A stretch of 64,000 nucleotides of DNA from Selenomonadaceae bacterium. GTDB lineage: Bacteria > Bacillota > Negativicutes > Selenomonadales > Selenomonadaceae. The position numbers were made by a program, and so were the translations under genes. The stretch is taken from assembly GCA_017470715.1 (NCBI GenBank), contig JAFUYE010000002.1, forward strand, positions 1-64,000. Reading direction: 5' to 3'. Shown piece after piece: positions 50,057 to 58,742 of the stretch. How positions within the stretch are numbered: position 1 is the first letter of the stretch; every line of letters starts with the position of its first letter. The notes beneath the pieces are model-generated. The model had not been told where the DNA came from and did no database searches. It saw nothing but the letters and a program-made list of their open reading frames with translations.

Positions 50057-50995
50057 ATGACGCTCGGAAGTTTATTTGACGGTATCGGGACGTGGCAGTT
50101 GGCAGCCGTCCGCGCAGGAATTACCCCCGTGTGGTCAAGCGAAATTGAAAAATTCCCGCGTGAAGTTTCTGCCCGCCACTTCCCGAATTCAATTCAACTC
50201 GGCGACATAAATTCAATCACCGACGCCCCGCATGTCGACATCGTCACCGCGTCGAGCCCGTGTCAGGACATTTCTGTCGCGGGCAAATTGGGAGGTATCC
50301 GAAGTGCACGAAGCGGATTGTTTTTTCGGGCAACTGAACTTGTTCGACGTTGCAACGCTGAATTCTTTATCTGGGAAAACGTTCCGAACGTCATCAACAT
50401 CAACGGCGGGCGCGACTTCCAAGCAATCCTCGAAGAAATCACGCAGACCGCAATTCCAATACCTGAATGCGGTTTCGCCAACGCCGGTGTGGTTGACTTC
50501 GGACGCGGGCAACTTGCCTACCGAATTCTCGACGCTCAACACTTCGGAGTGCCCCAACGACGCAAAAGAATCTTTCTTGTCGCAGATTTTACAGGACGAC
50601 GCGCCGCCAAAATATTATTTGAGCCCGCGAGCATGCGAAGGAATTCTGCGACGACTGACCGCACAAAACGTGACACCGCCGCCGGAATTACTTACGGCAT
50701 TGACCGCGCAACTTTCAACCAAGGACGCAACGCACAATACAAGCCCCAAATAAATTTGGAAATTTGTCCGTCGTTGACTGCGCGAGGTTGCGCCGCCGTT
50801 TGTTCGAACAATCGCGTCCGCAGATCAACTCCGCTTGAGGAAGAACGTCTTCAAGGCTTGCCCGACAATTGGACTGCAGGCGGTTCCGACAGCGCACGTT
50901 ACAAAGTTCTGGGCAACGCGCTTGCCTTGCCGATAGCCGAATTCATTTTGAGGAGAACCAAGCATGTATATTGCCGCTCATTGGAAAGTTTTTGA
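50057..50995 (+). CDS. C5-cytosine DNA methyltransferase
   Basis: 312 residues. SAM site SLFDGIGTW (5-13), catalytic C69 in SSPCQDIS, WENV at 106-109 and the closing KVLGNALALPIAEFI. The target-recognition region between about 175 and 245 is short. A solitary phage Dcm-like enzyme, probably masking GC-rich sites against host restriction. Its end overlaps the next gene by 32 bp. Confidence 0.9.
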   Translation: MTLGSLFDGIGTWQLAAVRAGITPVWSSEIEKFPREVSARHFPNSIQLGDINSITDAPHVDIVTASSPCQDISVAGKLGGIRSARSGLFFRATELVRRCNAEFFIWENVPNVININGGRDFQAILEEITQTAIPIPECGFANAGVVDFGRGQLAYRILDAQHFGVPQRRKRIFLVADFTGRRAAKILFEPASMRRNSATTDRTKRDTAAGITYGIDRATFNQGRNAQYKPQINLEICPSLTARGCAAVCSNNRVRRSTPLEEERLQGLPDNWTAGGSDSARYKVLGNALALPIAEFILRRTKHVYCRSLESF

Positions 50996-51188
50996 CCGAA
51001 CGGGCGCAGAAATTGACGCCATCGAACACGAACTGCACCTAATTTCCGGCACGAACGTTTATCGCACCGAGACCGTCAACGACGATCGAACTTACGATGC
51101 AATTTACGTTTTGAAAGGCAACGTCACCGGCGAACGACTTGCCGACGCTTGTGACTTCATGGAAAACAGCGGGGCTTATCCCGTTTAG
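50964..51188 (+). CDS. Small hypothetical protein
   Basis: 74 residues, ATG inside the methyltransferase end after gaggag. Compact alpha/beta sequence (AAHWKVFDRTGAEIDAIEHE). Not recognised. Confidence 0.6.
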   Translation: MYIAAHWKVFDRTGAEIDAIEHELHLISGTNVYRTETVNDDRTYDAIYVLKGNVTGERLADACDFMENSGAYPV

Positions 51189-51200
51189 AAAGGAACCGCA

Positions 51201-51710
51201 ATGGAAATTACCACCGTCGCGCAGGTTGAAGAAACCTTGCTGAAAATTCACGACCTGCAAAAATTTATCGACAGCGCGGAAGCTAAGCGAGATCAAAGTA
51301 TTAATTTCCTTCGTATGCGGATTGAGGACGCGAAATCGGCTTGCGACAACGAAACCGCTTACGCTCGTGAAGAAATCGAAGCGTTGAAAACTCCGCTTGA
51401 AGATTATTTCAAACAAAATCCGCCGACGGGCAAACGCAAATCGCTGAAATTCGCCTGTGGAAGTTTCGGCTACAACAAGGCGTCGACAAAATTTTTCTTT
51501 GGCGGGCACGAACTCAACGCCGACAATGGCGACTTGCTCATATTCGCGAAGAAAAATCGCCCCGAATTCGTCAAAACCAAAGAGTGCGTTGACTGGGCAA
51601 AGCTCAAAAACGCTTTGGACTTCGACGACGAAAATGTTTTCTTCACCGACACGGGCGAACTTTTTACCGGCGTCAAGGCGCAGAAAACTTTTTTCGTTAA
51701 AAGTGCTTAA
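51201..51710 (+). CDS. Mu Gam-like host-nuclease inhibitor
   Basis: 169 residues, Phage_Mu_Gam pattern: long N-terminal coiled coil (LLKIHDLQKFIDSAEAKRDQ), then GKRKSLKFACGSFGYNKA, and SVDWAKLK-like end. It binds DNA ends and protects linear DNA from RecBCD/AddAB-type exonucleases. It fits with the other recombination genes. Confidence 0.85.
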   Translation: MEITTVAQVEETLLKIHDLQKFIDSAEAKRDQSINFLRMRIEDAKSACDNETAYAREEIEALKTPLEDYFKQNPPTGKRKSLKFACGSFGYNKASTKFFFGGHELNADNGDLLIFAKKNRPEFVKTKECVDWAKLKNALDFDDENVFFTDTGELFTGVKAQKTFFVKSA

Positions 51711-51758
51711 TCGGCTTTGGGCGGCGTGTCTCAAAATTTTTCCCCCATCAAATCACCC

Positions 51759-51777
51759 GCGTCGCCCGACGCTTTTT
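51759..51777 (+). terminator. Hairpin with T-run after the Gam gene
   Basis: GCGTC-GCCC-GACGC then T5, directly before ataaggagg of the next gene. Another hairpin placed right at a ribosome site. Confidence 0.6.
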
Positions 51778-51792
51778 ATAAGGAGGCACCAC

Positions 51793-52122
51793 ATGACACG
51801 ACCGATGAAATTTCGCTGGCGCGACTATGACGACGGTAGAATCCGTTACGCATACTTTTTCCTTGATTTTGGAGGCAACCCGCGCATTCGTGAAGGGCAC
51901 ATCGAAGACCGTGGCATAGCACTTGACAGTGAGCGACTTGCTCAGCTTGTCGGCTATGACTGCAACGGACGCGAAGTCTACGAAGGAGACAAAATCGCCA
52001 TTGACGGCGGCAAAACGTTTATAGCGTTCTTGGGCTCGTCGGTTACTTTGCCTGAATTCTTTAAAGGCAACAGCGAAGCAGTGAATTTTGACAACCTCAA
52101 ACTTAAGGAGGATACAAGGTGA
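51793..52122 (+). CDS. YopX-family protein
   Basis: 109 residues from ATG 51793 (aaggagg). KFRWRDYDD at the start and LVGYDCNGREVYEGDKI in the middle are the YopX signature. YopX proteins are frequent in early phage regions; their function is not settled. One of four in this genome. Confidence 0.75.
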   Translation: MTRPMKFRWRDYDDGRIRYAYFFLDFGGNPRIREGHIEDRGIALDSERLAQLVGYDCNGREVYEGDKIAIDGGKTFIAFLGSSVTLPEFFKGNSEAVNFDNLKLKEDTR

Positions 52123-52367
52123 TTAAAATCTGTGCGCGTTGCGGAGAAAGTTTCGAGGCGGTTGCTCACGCACGGAACGTGAAATATTGTCCCGATTGCC
52201 GCCCCATAGTTAACCGCGAAAGATGTCTTGAACGCAATCGCCGCCTTGCTAACGAACGTCGAATCGCATTTCACTACTATTATTTGGAGAACCGCGAACA
52301 AATTCTTGAACGAATGCGCATTAACTATGCCAAGAAAAAGCAGAAACTCAAGGAGGCTCGATCATGA
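52119..52367 (+). CDS. Small zinc-ribbon protein
   Basis: 82 residues, GTG overlapping the previous stop. CARCGESFEAV ... YCPDC zinc ribbon followed by a long Arg/Glu-rich helix. Likely nucleic-acid binding. The final bases overlap the next gene (ATGA). Confidence 0.65.
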   Translation: MIKICARCGESFEAVAHARNVKYCPDCRPIVNRERCLERNRRLANERRIAFHYYYLENREQILERMRINYAKKKQKLKEARS

Positions 52368-52645
52368 AACATTCAATCAGACAGCGCGTCATCAACGAAT
52401 ACGGCTTGCCCGTTACTAAAATCGAGACCGTCACCGGCGAACTCGGCAGCGGTATCTTCGACAAGAACGGCAAAGAAATTTTTGAGGGAGACCGCGTTGT
52501 CGTCAAGCAATATCCGAATTTGAAAATGCCCGTTTCGTTCAGCGAAGGTGAATTTTACGGAGCAATCAGTTCCGACGGCAGGCGAACCGCTTTGGCGACA
52601 CATCAATCAAAAGACCTTGAAATCGTCGGACATGTCGGCGATTAA
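52364..52645 (+). CDS. YopX-like small protein
   Basis: 93 residues. SGIFDKNGKEIFEGDRVVV is the core YopX motif. It lacks the usual N-terminal KFR part, so it is a short variant. Confidence 0.65.
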   Translation: MKHSIRQRVINEYGLPVTKIETVTGELGSGIFDKNGKEIFEGDRVVVKQYPNLKMPVSFSEGEFYGAISSDGRRTALATHQSKDLEIVGHVGD

Positions 52646-52994
52646 GTTCAGCGTCACCACGGAGCCCGTGCCCTTCAAGCGTGCAATGACCAACGGCAAG
52701 CGGCGTTTCAACGACCCGCGATATTCCGATTTTAAATACTTCGTCGGACTTCACGCACGCGCCGCAATGCAGGGACGGGCACCGTTTACCGAGCCGATTA
52801 AAATCACCGTCAATGTCTTCACGAAATACAAGCCCGAAAGTTTGAAGTCGGGCGATTGGGACAATCACGGCAAGGCGGTATCGGACGCGCTCAATGGTAT
52901 TTGTTTCGTCGACGACCGACAAATCGTCGAAGGGCATGTGTACCTGCATAAGGGCACGCCGCACATTGAAATCGAACTGGAGGAAACGACATGA
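52632..52994 (+). CDS. RusA-like Holliday-junction resolvase
   Basis: 120 residues from ATG 52632. SGDWDNHGKAVSDALNG followed by CFVDDRQIVEG contains the aspartates of the RusA family active site. It would resolve recombination intermediates before packaging. It overlaps both neighbours. Confidence 0.85.
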   Translation: MSAIKFSVTTEPVPFKRAMTNGKRRFNDPRYSDFKYFVGLHARAAMQGRAPFTEPIKITVNVFTKYKPESLKSGDWDNHGKAVSDALNGICFVDDRQIVEGHVYLHKGTPHIEIELEETT

Positions 52995-53236
52995 AATTTA
53001 TCAAGACCGACAGCCGCCACTGTTTCAACAGCGACCAGATTTTAGGATTCGTGATTTACCAAGGTTGCGGCTCGGACAATGCGCCTTATTACACGGTGAA
53101 CGCAATCCCAATTAACGCCGATTATCGCGACCAAGCCGCCACAATCGAAGAGTTTGACCGGCTCACCGACGCCGAAGACTTTCTCGCCAAACTCGTCGCC
53201 AAACTCAACGCGGAGGCTCATCATGTGGAAGATTGA
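52991..53236 (+). CDS. Small hypothetical protein
   Basis: 81 residues, coupled by ATGA. Beta-rich start (ILGFVIYQGCGSDNAPYYTV) and a helical end. Not recognised. Confidence 0.6.
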   Translation: MKFIKTDSRHCFNSDQILGFVIYQGCGSDNAPYYTVNAIPINADYRDQAATIEEFDRLTDAEDFLAKLVAKLNAEAHHVED

Positions 53237-53546
53237 TTCGGACGGCAACGCGTCAAACGAACTCGGCGAAAAAATCTGGCTCGCCAACGAACACGGACGT
53301 TTCAAGATTTACGAAAAACGTCTGGTCGAAACAAAAAAATGGCGCGGCTTTATGACCAAATTCGCTTACTCGTTTCACAAAAAATTTTCGGAAGCCGACG
53401 CCCGCGAACAACTTTTCCGTCACGTCGATTTTCTGAATTTGGATGCCGAGTTGGGACACTTGGCGATAAAAGAAATCTATCGCGAACTCGACGCCCGCGC
53501 CAAAGCCCGCAAAAAATTAAAAATGCTGTCACTGTGGGCGCAATAA
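53223..53546 (+). CDS. Small hypothetical protein
   Basis: 107 residues from ATG 53223 (ggaggctc). Helical and basic (RFKIYEKRLVETKKWRGFMT), ending in an LDARAKARKKLKML helix. Not recognised. Confidence 0.6.
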   Translation: MWKIDSDGNASNELGEKIWLANEHGRFKIYEKRLVETKKWRGFMTKFAYSFHKKFSEADAREQLFRHVDFLNLDAELGHLAIKEIYRELDARAKARKKLKMLSLWAQ

Positions 53547-53560
53547 CGGAGGGAACTCTC

Positions 53561-53779
53561 ATGCTGATAAAAGTTGACCCAACTTGTTGGCTTAATCCTC
53601 AAGACGTTTTGGCGGTTACGGTTTGCCGCGCACCCGACTGGCGCAACAATCACAACGACATAGAAATTTCACTTCGCAACGGAAGACTTGTCACGTTAAA
53701 AACCGCCGCGACTTTCGACGAAACACAATCTTTCGCCAAAGAAATTGCCGACAAACTCAACGCGGGGGAACGCACATGA
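53561..53779 (+). CDS. Small hypothetical protein
   Basis: 72 residues, ATG after ggaggga. A compact beta domain (LIKVDPTCWLNPQDVLAVTV, IEISLRNGRLVTLKTA) like small PH-like or Hfq-like folds. No assignment. Overlaps the next start. Confidence 0.6.
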   Translation: MLIKVDPTCWLNPQDVLAVTVCRAPDWRNNHNDIEISLRNGRLVTLKTAATFDETQSFAKEIADKLNAGERT

Positions 53780-53937
53780 AAAATTTTAACCTTGAAAAAA
53801 TTTTAGTCGCCGGCTCGGCAATTCTTTTGACCGTGGCAGGACTTGCGACTTGCAACGCCGAGGACTTCTGTGTCGGCTTTGTCGCAGGCTCCGCCGCCAT
53901 TGTTTCCGTTGCCATTTGCACCGGCGACGACAAATAA
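53776..53937 (+). CDS. Tiny membrane protein A
   Basis: 53 residues with two membrane segments (ILVAGSAILLTVAGLAT and GFVAGSAAIVSVAIC). It is a paralogue of the gene at 54212: both begin MKN-x3-EKIL and contain GSAAI. Confidence 0.6.
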   Translation: MKNFNLEKILVAGSAILLTVAGLATCNAEDFCVGFVAGSAAIVSVAICTGDDK

Positions 53938-53951
53938 CGCGGAGGATAAAA

Positions 53952-54209
53952 ATGACTGAACGCAACGACTTTTACCAGCTCGACGAATTCAGTTTCGGGC
54001 TTTGCTTGAAAATTCTTGAGGAATACAAAGAAACGCGCTTTCAAATTGACGCACTGATTGAATCAATCGGACACGGCAAAATCGAACTTAAAACGCTTGA
54101 GGCTCTCGAAGGCACTTTTAAAGAATTCGGCACGTCCCGCAAAGCAAAACTTTACAGTTCGGTTCTCGCGCAGATCAAAAAAGAAAATTTCCCGTCGGAG
54201 GCTGATTAG
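53952..54209 (+). CDS. Small helical hypothetical protein
   Basis: 85 residues, ATG after ggaggataaa. Predicted all-helical (FGLCLKILEEYKETRFQIDA). It lies between the two membrane-protein paralogues. Not recognised. Confidence 0.6.
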   Translation: MTERNDFYQLDEFSFGLCLKILEEYKETRFQIDALIESIGHGKIELKTLEALEGTFKEFGTSRKAKLYSSVLAQIKKENFPSEAD

Positions 54210-54211
54210 CT

Positions 54212-54367
54212 TTGAAAAATCTTGACTACGAAAAAATTCTTCTCACAATCGCGGTCGTGTTCATGATTGTGTTCGGTGCCAAAACCGCCACCAATCCCGC
54301 TGATTTTTTCGGCGGGTGTTTCACGGGCTCTGCCGCGATAATTTGTTTCGCTCACTGGATAAACTAA
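54212..54367 (+). CDS. Tiny membrane protein B
   Basis: 51 residues, TTG with ggagg 10 bp upstream. Two membrane segments (ILLTIAVVFMIVFGA, GCFTGSAAIICFAHWI). Paralogue of 53776-53937, about 35 percent identical by eye. Confidence 0.58.
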   Translation: MKNLDYEKILLTIAVVFMIVFGAKTATNPADFFGGCFTGSAAIICFAHWIN

Positions 54368-54382
54368 TCGGGAGGGCTTGTC

Positions 54383-54571
54383 GTGAACCAATTCGGAATT
54401 TTCACCGACGTTCGCGGTCGCCGCTGGATTTGTGGGCACGCGCTCAAAATCCTGTTCGGCATCGTCGAACCCGTCAATAAAAAATTTTGGGATTATGACA
54501 AGCTCTGCCAACAATTCAGCCAAAGGAGGAAATCTCATGAAACTAACTCACGTGTACGTGTTCGGGGCTGA
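54383..54571 (+). CDS. Small hypothetical protein
   Basis: 62 residues, GTG after cgggagg. Begins FGIFTDVRGRRWICGHALKI. Its last 12 codons overlap the next gene's start and ribosome site. Not recognised. Confidence 0.5.
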   Translation: MNQFGIFTDVRGRRWICGHALKILFGIVEPVNKKFWDYDKLCQQFSQRRKSHETNSRVRVRG

Positions 54572-55142
54572 CGATTGCCCGCGAATAAAAATCGGTATCT
54601 CGGACGCCCCAAAGCGACGCGAAACTGAATTAATCAACGGTTGCGGCTTTGAAAACGCCCACATGCTCTGGGTGTCTCCGCCAATGACCAAAAAAGAAGC
54701 GATGCTTCACGAATCAGCGTTGCATCGCCGCCTCGCTGAATACAACACCAGTGGTGAATGGTTTCGCGCCGACAAAGTCACCGTCGACAACATCACACAG
54801 TATTTTGCTGAGCAACCAACTAAGCCACCGATTAAATTTCGCGGCATACGCTGTAAAATGCGCGACAAAGGGCAGCCCGTTTATGGTGGCTACTCTCAGC
54901 GCGGCAACAACTACGTGCTTATTTGGCACAGTGACGGGCAAGCCGGCGCAGAAGTCTTCCCTACAAGTGTTCGCCAACTTGTTGGCTTTGACCGCAGCGG
55001 CTGCGAAATTTACGAAGACGACATCTTGGTTGACAACAATGGTAAAAAATTCACCGCCCGATTGGTCAGCGCGGTTGTGAACGACGAGGGTTTTTTGTGC
55101 AACATCCCGCTTGAACAACTGAAACTCAAGGAGGAATGTTAA
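54537..55142 (+). CDS. T5orf172/GIY-YIG-like domain fused to a YopX domain
   Basis: 201 residues from ATG 54537 (aaaggagg). Residues 1-95 resemble T5orf172/MUG113 nuclease-like domains (VYVFGADDCPRIKIGISDAP, then R in KRRETEL and E in HESALHRRL). Residues 100-201 are YopX-like (KFRGIRCKMRDKG ... LVGFDRSGCEIYEDDIL). The fusion links a DNA-cutting fold with the otherwise mysterious YopX domain. Confidence 0.68.
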   Translation: MKLTHVYVFGADDCPRIKIGISDAPKRRETELINGCGFENAHMLWVSPPMTKKEAMLHESALHRRLAEYNTSGEWFRADKVTVDNITQYFAEQPTKPPIKFRGIRCKMRDKGQPVYGGYSQRGNNYVLIWHSDGQAGAEVFPTSVRQLVGFDRSGCEIYEDDILVDNNGKKFTARLVSAVVNDEGFLCNIPLEQLKLKEEC

Positions 55143-57391
55143 TGAAAGTTATCAAACGCGACAGCACGCACGTTGATTTCGACAAGACAAAAATTTTCAA
55201 TGCGCTTTGCAAATGTCGCGACGCCGTTGAAAAAAATATCGACAACGAACTTTTGTATCGGCTGACCAATCGCGTCGCCAAACAAATTCGCGGGCTCGAA
55301 GAAATTCACGTTGAAGAAATTCAAGACGCAGTCGAATTCGCGCTCATGGAATCAAAACTTTTCGCTATGGCAATCGCTTACGTCGAGTACCGCCACAACC
55401 ACAAGATCCGTCGCGAAGCCGGCGCGAAATTAATGGACACGTACCGCGAAATTTTTTTCACCGACGCCGAAAACGCCGACCACAAGCGCGACAACGCAAA
55501 TATCAACACCAACGCGCCGATGGGAATTATGCTCAAGCTCGGCAGCGAAGGCGCAAAACATTTCGTCAACAACTACGTCCTGCCGAAAGAATTTGCCGAC
55601 GCGCACACCGATAATTTTATTCACATTCACGACCAAGATTTTTCGCTGATAACTTTGAACTGCGTGCAGATTGACTTGCTCAAACTTTTCAAAGGCGGAT
55701 TTTCGACCGGTCACGGATTTTTACGCGAACCGCAAAGTATTCGTTCTGCCGCGTCGCTCGCCTGTATCGCAATTCAATCGAATCAAAATGACATGTTCGG
55801 CGGGCAGTCAATCAACGCGTTTGATTTCGCAATGGCTCCCTACGTCCGCAAAAGTTTTCGCAAGGCTCTTTATTCGGAAATTGAACGGGCTTGCGCGTAC
55901 ACGAACGCACGACTTATTGACGCCGATATTGTCGACCAATGCCGTTTCAGTTTGAATTTCGACGACGCTCGGTCAATCGATTGGCTTGCGGAAGTTTTGG
56001 AAGACCGCGAACTTGCGAAGAAAGTTTACGTGTTCGCTTGCAAATCCGTTGAGGACGAAACTCATCAGGCAATGGAAGCGGTGATTCACAATTTCAACAC
56101 GCTCCACAGCCGCGCAGGGGCTCAGGTGCCGTTTTCGTCAATCAACTACGGCATGGACACTTCGCCCGAGGGACGCCTTGTTATCCGCGAAATTCTGAAT
56201 GCTATCAACGCGGGGCTCGGCAAAGGTGAAACCCCCGTGTTCCCGATTAGCGTTTTTCAGCTGAAACGCGGCGTCAACTACGACGAAGGCGACCCGAATG
56301 TTGACTTGTTCCGGCTCGCGTGCAAAGTCAGTGCCAAACGTCTTTACCCGAACTTTTGTAATTTAGACGCGCCGTATAACTTGCAGTACTACAAATCGGG
56401 CGATTATAACAGTTTTGTTGCAACTATGGGTTGCCGATCAAGAGTTATGTCAAACGTCAACGGTCCCGAAATTTCGGGCAGTCGCGGCAATTTCGCGTTC
56501 GTCACGATTAACTTGCCGAAACTTGCGCTCGAAGCGGGCGGCGACATTGAAAAATTCTTTGCGCTCTATGACAAGTACATTCAAATTTCGCACGACTATT
56601 TGTTGTTCCGGCTGAAATATATCGCCGACAAACACGTTTACAATTTCCCGTTTTTGATGGGACAGGGCATTTATCTTGATTCGGACAAACTCAAACCGAC
56701 CGACAAAATCGGCGACGTTCTCAAGCACGCCAGCTATTCAATCGGATTTTGCGGGCTCGCGGAGTGTCTCGTTGCGCTAATCGGCAAGCATCACGGCGAA
56801 AGTTACGAAGCTCAGCAACTCGGTTTGAAAATCGTCGGGCACTTGCGCGAAAAAACTGACGCGTACACCGCTGCCGAAAAGTGGAATTGGACGACGTTCG
56901 CGACGCCTGCCGAATCGACTGCGGGAAGTTTTCAACGTGCCAACCGTGAAAAATTTGGCATCATTGAAGGCGTCACCGATCGTGATTACATGACGAATTC
57001 AAATCATGTGCCCGTTTACTGCAAAATCAACGCGCTTGACAAAATCAAAGTCGAGGCTCCGTATCACGCGCTCTGCAACGCGGGGCATATCGCCTATATC
57101 GAAATGGACGGCGACCCGTCGAAAAATGTTCCCGCGTTCGAAAAACTTATTCGCGCAATGCACGACGCCGACATGGGATATTTTTCGATAAATCATCCCG
57201 TCGATTATGATCCCGCCTGCGGTTATGTCGGGGTTATCGAAAATGTTTGCCCGAAATGCGGACGCCGTGAAACTCACGACAATCCGTTTAAACGTCAACG
57301 CCGTATCACGGGCTACCTGACGACCGATTTAACGACGTGGAACAATTCAAAACGCGCCGAAGAACATGACCGCGTCAAACACACGAGGTGA
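55142..57391 (+). CDS. nrdD: Anaerobic ribonucleoside-triphosphate reductase (class III)
   Basis: 749 residues; ATG 55142 overlaps the previous stop (TAATG), with aaggagg upstream. The ATP-cone-like N-terminus (IKRDSTHVDFDKTKIFNALC) is followed by the barrel (NAPMGIMLKLGSEGAKHFVN, FNTLHSRAGAQVPFSSINYG, ATMGCRSRV). CGYVGVIENVCPKCG forms the zinc site. The glycyl radical residue is G724 in RITGYL. It makes dNTPs without oxygen. No NrdG activase gene is visible, so the host enzyme must charge it. It strongly suggests an anaerobic host. Confidence 0.92.
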   Translation: MKVIKRDSTHVDFDKTKIFNALCKCRDAVEKNIDNELLYRLTNRVAKQIRGLEEIHVEEIQDAVEFALMESKLFAMAIAYVEYRHNHKIRREAGAKLMDTYREIFFTDAENADHKRDNANINTNAPMGIMLKLGSEGAKHFVNNYVLPKEFADAHTDNFIHIHDQDFSLITLNCVQIDLLKLFKGGFSTGHGFLREPQSIRSAASLACIAIQSNQNDMFGGQSINAFDFAMAPYVRKSFRKALYSEIERACAYTNARLIDADIVDQCRFSLNFDDARSIDWLAEVLEDRELAKKVYVFACKSVEDETHQAMEAVIHNFNTLHSRAGAQVPFSSINYGMDTSPEGRLVIREILNAINAGLGKGETPVFPISVFQLKRGVNYDEGDPNVDLFRLACKVSAKRLYPNFCNLDAPYNLQYYKSGDYNSFVATMGCRSRVMSNVNGPEISGSRGNFAFVTINLPKLALEAGGDIEKFFALYDKYIQISHDYLLFRLKYIADKHVYNFPFLMGQGIYLDSDKLKPTDKIGDVLKHASYSIGFCGLAECLVALIGKHHGESYEAQQLGLKIVGHLREKTDAYTAAEKWNWTTFATPAESTAGSFQRANREKFGIIEGVTDRDYMTNSNHVPVYCKINALDKIKVEAPYHALCNAGHIAYIEMDGDPSKNVPAFEKLIRAMHDADMGYFSINHPVDYDPACGYVGVIENVCPKCGRRETHDNPFKRQRRITGYLTTDLTTWNNSKRAEEHDRVKHTR

Positions 57392-57396
57392 TTTGC

Positions 57397-57624
57397 ATGA
57401 AGTACGGCGAACGCGCTCGGATTTTCGGACGACGCCTTCAGCAAGCACGAAAAGACGCGGGATTATCCCGCCGTGATTTTGCCGAGCGGATAGAAATTTC
57501 GTGGCGACGTTTGGTCGCTTATGAATTAGGCACCCGCGAACCGCCACTAGCAATTTTAGTAAATATCGCCCGCAGGTTGCATGTTTCACTGGATTGGTTA
57601 ATCGGACTTAAGGAGGATTCATAA
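57397..57624 (+). CDS. XRE-family regulator
   Basis: 75 residues, ATG after gaggtgatttgc. A single helix-turn-helix (LSRRDFAERIEISWRRLVAY ... LHVSLDWLIGL). It overlaps the clamp gene start (TAATG). It may tune expression of the nucleotide/replication genes around it. Confidence 0.72.
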   Translation: MKYGERARIFGRRLQQARKDAGLSRRDFAERIEISWRRLVAYELGTREPPLAILVNIARRLHVSLDWLIGLKEDS

Positions 57625-58739
57625 TGAAATTTTCAGTTTACAAAAATGACTTACTCGACGCGCTGAAACCTGTCGCCAAATGTGCGGCTCTCAAACCGCA
57701 AACTCCGATACTTTCCGGCGTCAAAATTGTTGCCGGTGACGGAAAAGTTACTTTGACGGCGACTGACTTCAACGTTGCCGCTCAAGCCGTAATTCCCGCC
57801 AACGTCGAAATGGACGGCGAAGTTTGCGTCAGTGCGCGTTACCTGCTTGAAATCGTCAACAAAATTTCCGACGAAGTCATCACATTCGACGCGGACGAAA
57901 ACAAATTAAACGTTTCGTCGGGCGGCACAAATTTCGACGTGCCGATTTTCAACGCACAAGAGTTTCCGACAACGAAATTCGCCACGGAACCCGCATTTAA
58001 AGTTCGTTCGGCACTGCTTAAAGAAATGCTCACCAAAACGATTTTCGCTGTCGACAAAGGTGCCGCAGGTCGCCCGCTTTTTGAAGGCGTCAACATTTTC
58101 ACTAAGCCCACGGATGGCGGTGTTTTGCTTCAAGCTTTGGCGACCAACACGCACCGAATTGCCGCATTTTTCGGCGGGCATGTGTCCTGCGACAACGCGC
58201 CCGATTTTAACGTCGTTGTGCCCGTCAACGCGCTGTACACGATTTTGGCTGAGCTCGGCGGCGGTGAAGAACCTGTGACGATTGTTCCCGACGGTCAAAC
58301 GCTGATTTTTCACGTCAATAATCTGCGGCTCAAAACTCGGCTGATTGAAGGCGAATTCCCGCCCGTTGACCGCGTGCTTTATCCCGACACCGAAAATCAA
58401 ATGTACTGCAACACCGGCGAACTCAAAAACGCAGTCGAGACCGCGAAAGTTGTTTCAAAGCACGGCGAATACAACGCCGTCACGTTGAAAATCACCAACG
58501 GGGCAATCAACGTTGTTGCCGACAGTAATGAGTGCGGAAATTTTTCGACATACGTCGAGGCACAGGCGACCGCCGACTTGGAAATTGCGTTCAATGCCGA
58601 TTATCTTTCGGACTTTTTAAAAACTGTCGGCACGCGCAAAGTTTGTATGCGTTTCAACGGCAAGCATGATCCCGTTCAACTTTTCGGTGAAAACGAAGAC
58701 GACAGATATATTTACGTCGTCACGCCCGTGAGAGTTTAA
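57624..58739 (+). CDS. dnaN: DNA polymerase III sliding clamp (beta subunit)
   Basis: 371 residues, the normal length of bacterial DnaN. Three clamp domains; recognisable pieces are LKPQTPILSGVKI, LTATDFNVAA, FPTTKF and the terminal YVVTPVRV. A phage clamp would hold the host polymerase on phage DNA or recruit phage partners. No phage polymerase or clamp loader gene is visible, so host enzymes are used. Confidence 0.9.
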   Translation: MKFSVYKNDLLDALKPVAKCAALKPQTPILSGVKIVAGDGKVTLTATDFNVAAQAVIPANVEMDGEVCVSARYLLEIVNKISDEVITFDADENKLNVSSGGTNFDVPIFNAQEFPTTKFATEPAFKVRSALLKEMLTKTIFAVDKGAAGRPLFEGVNIFTKPTDGGVLLQALATNTHRIAAFFGGHVSCDNAPDFNVVVPVNALYTILAELGGGEEPVTIVPDGQTLIFHVNNLRLKTRLIEGEFPPVDRVLYPDTENQMYCNTGELKNAVETAKVVSKHGEYNAVTLKITNGAINVVADSNECGNFSTYVEAQATADLEIAFNADYLSDFLKTVGTRKVCMRFNGKHDPVQLFGENEDDRYIYVVTPVRV

Positions 58740-58742
58740 ATC

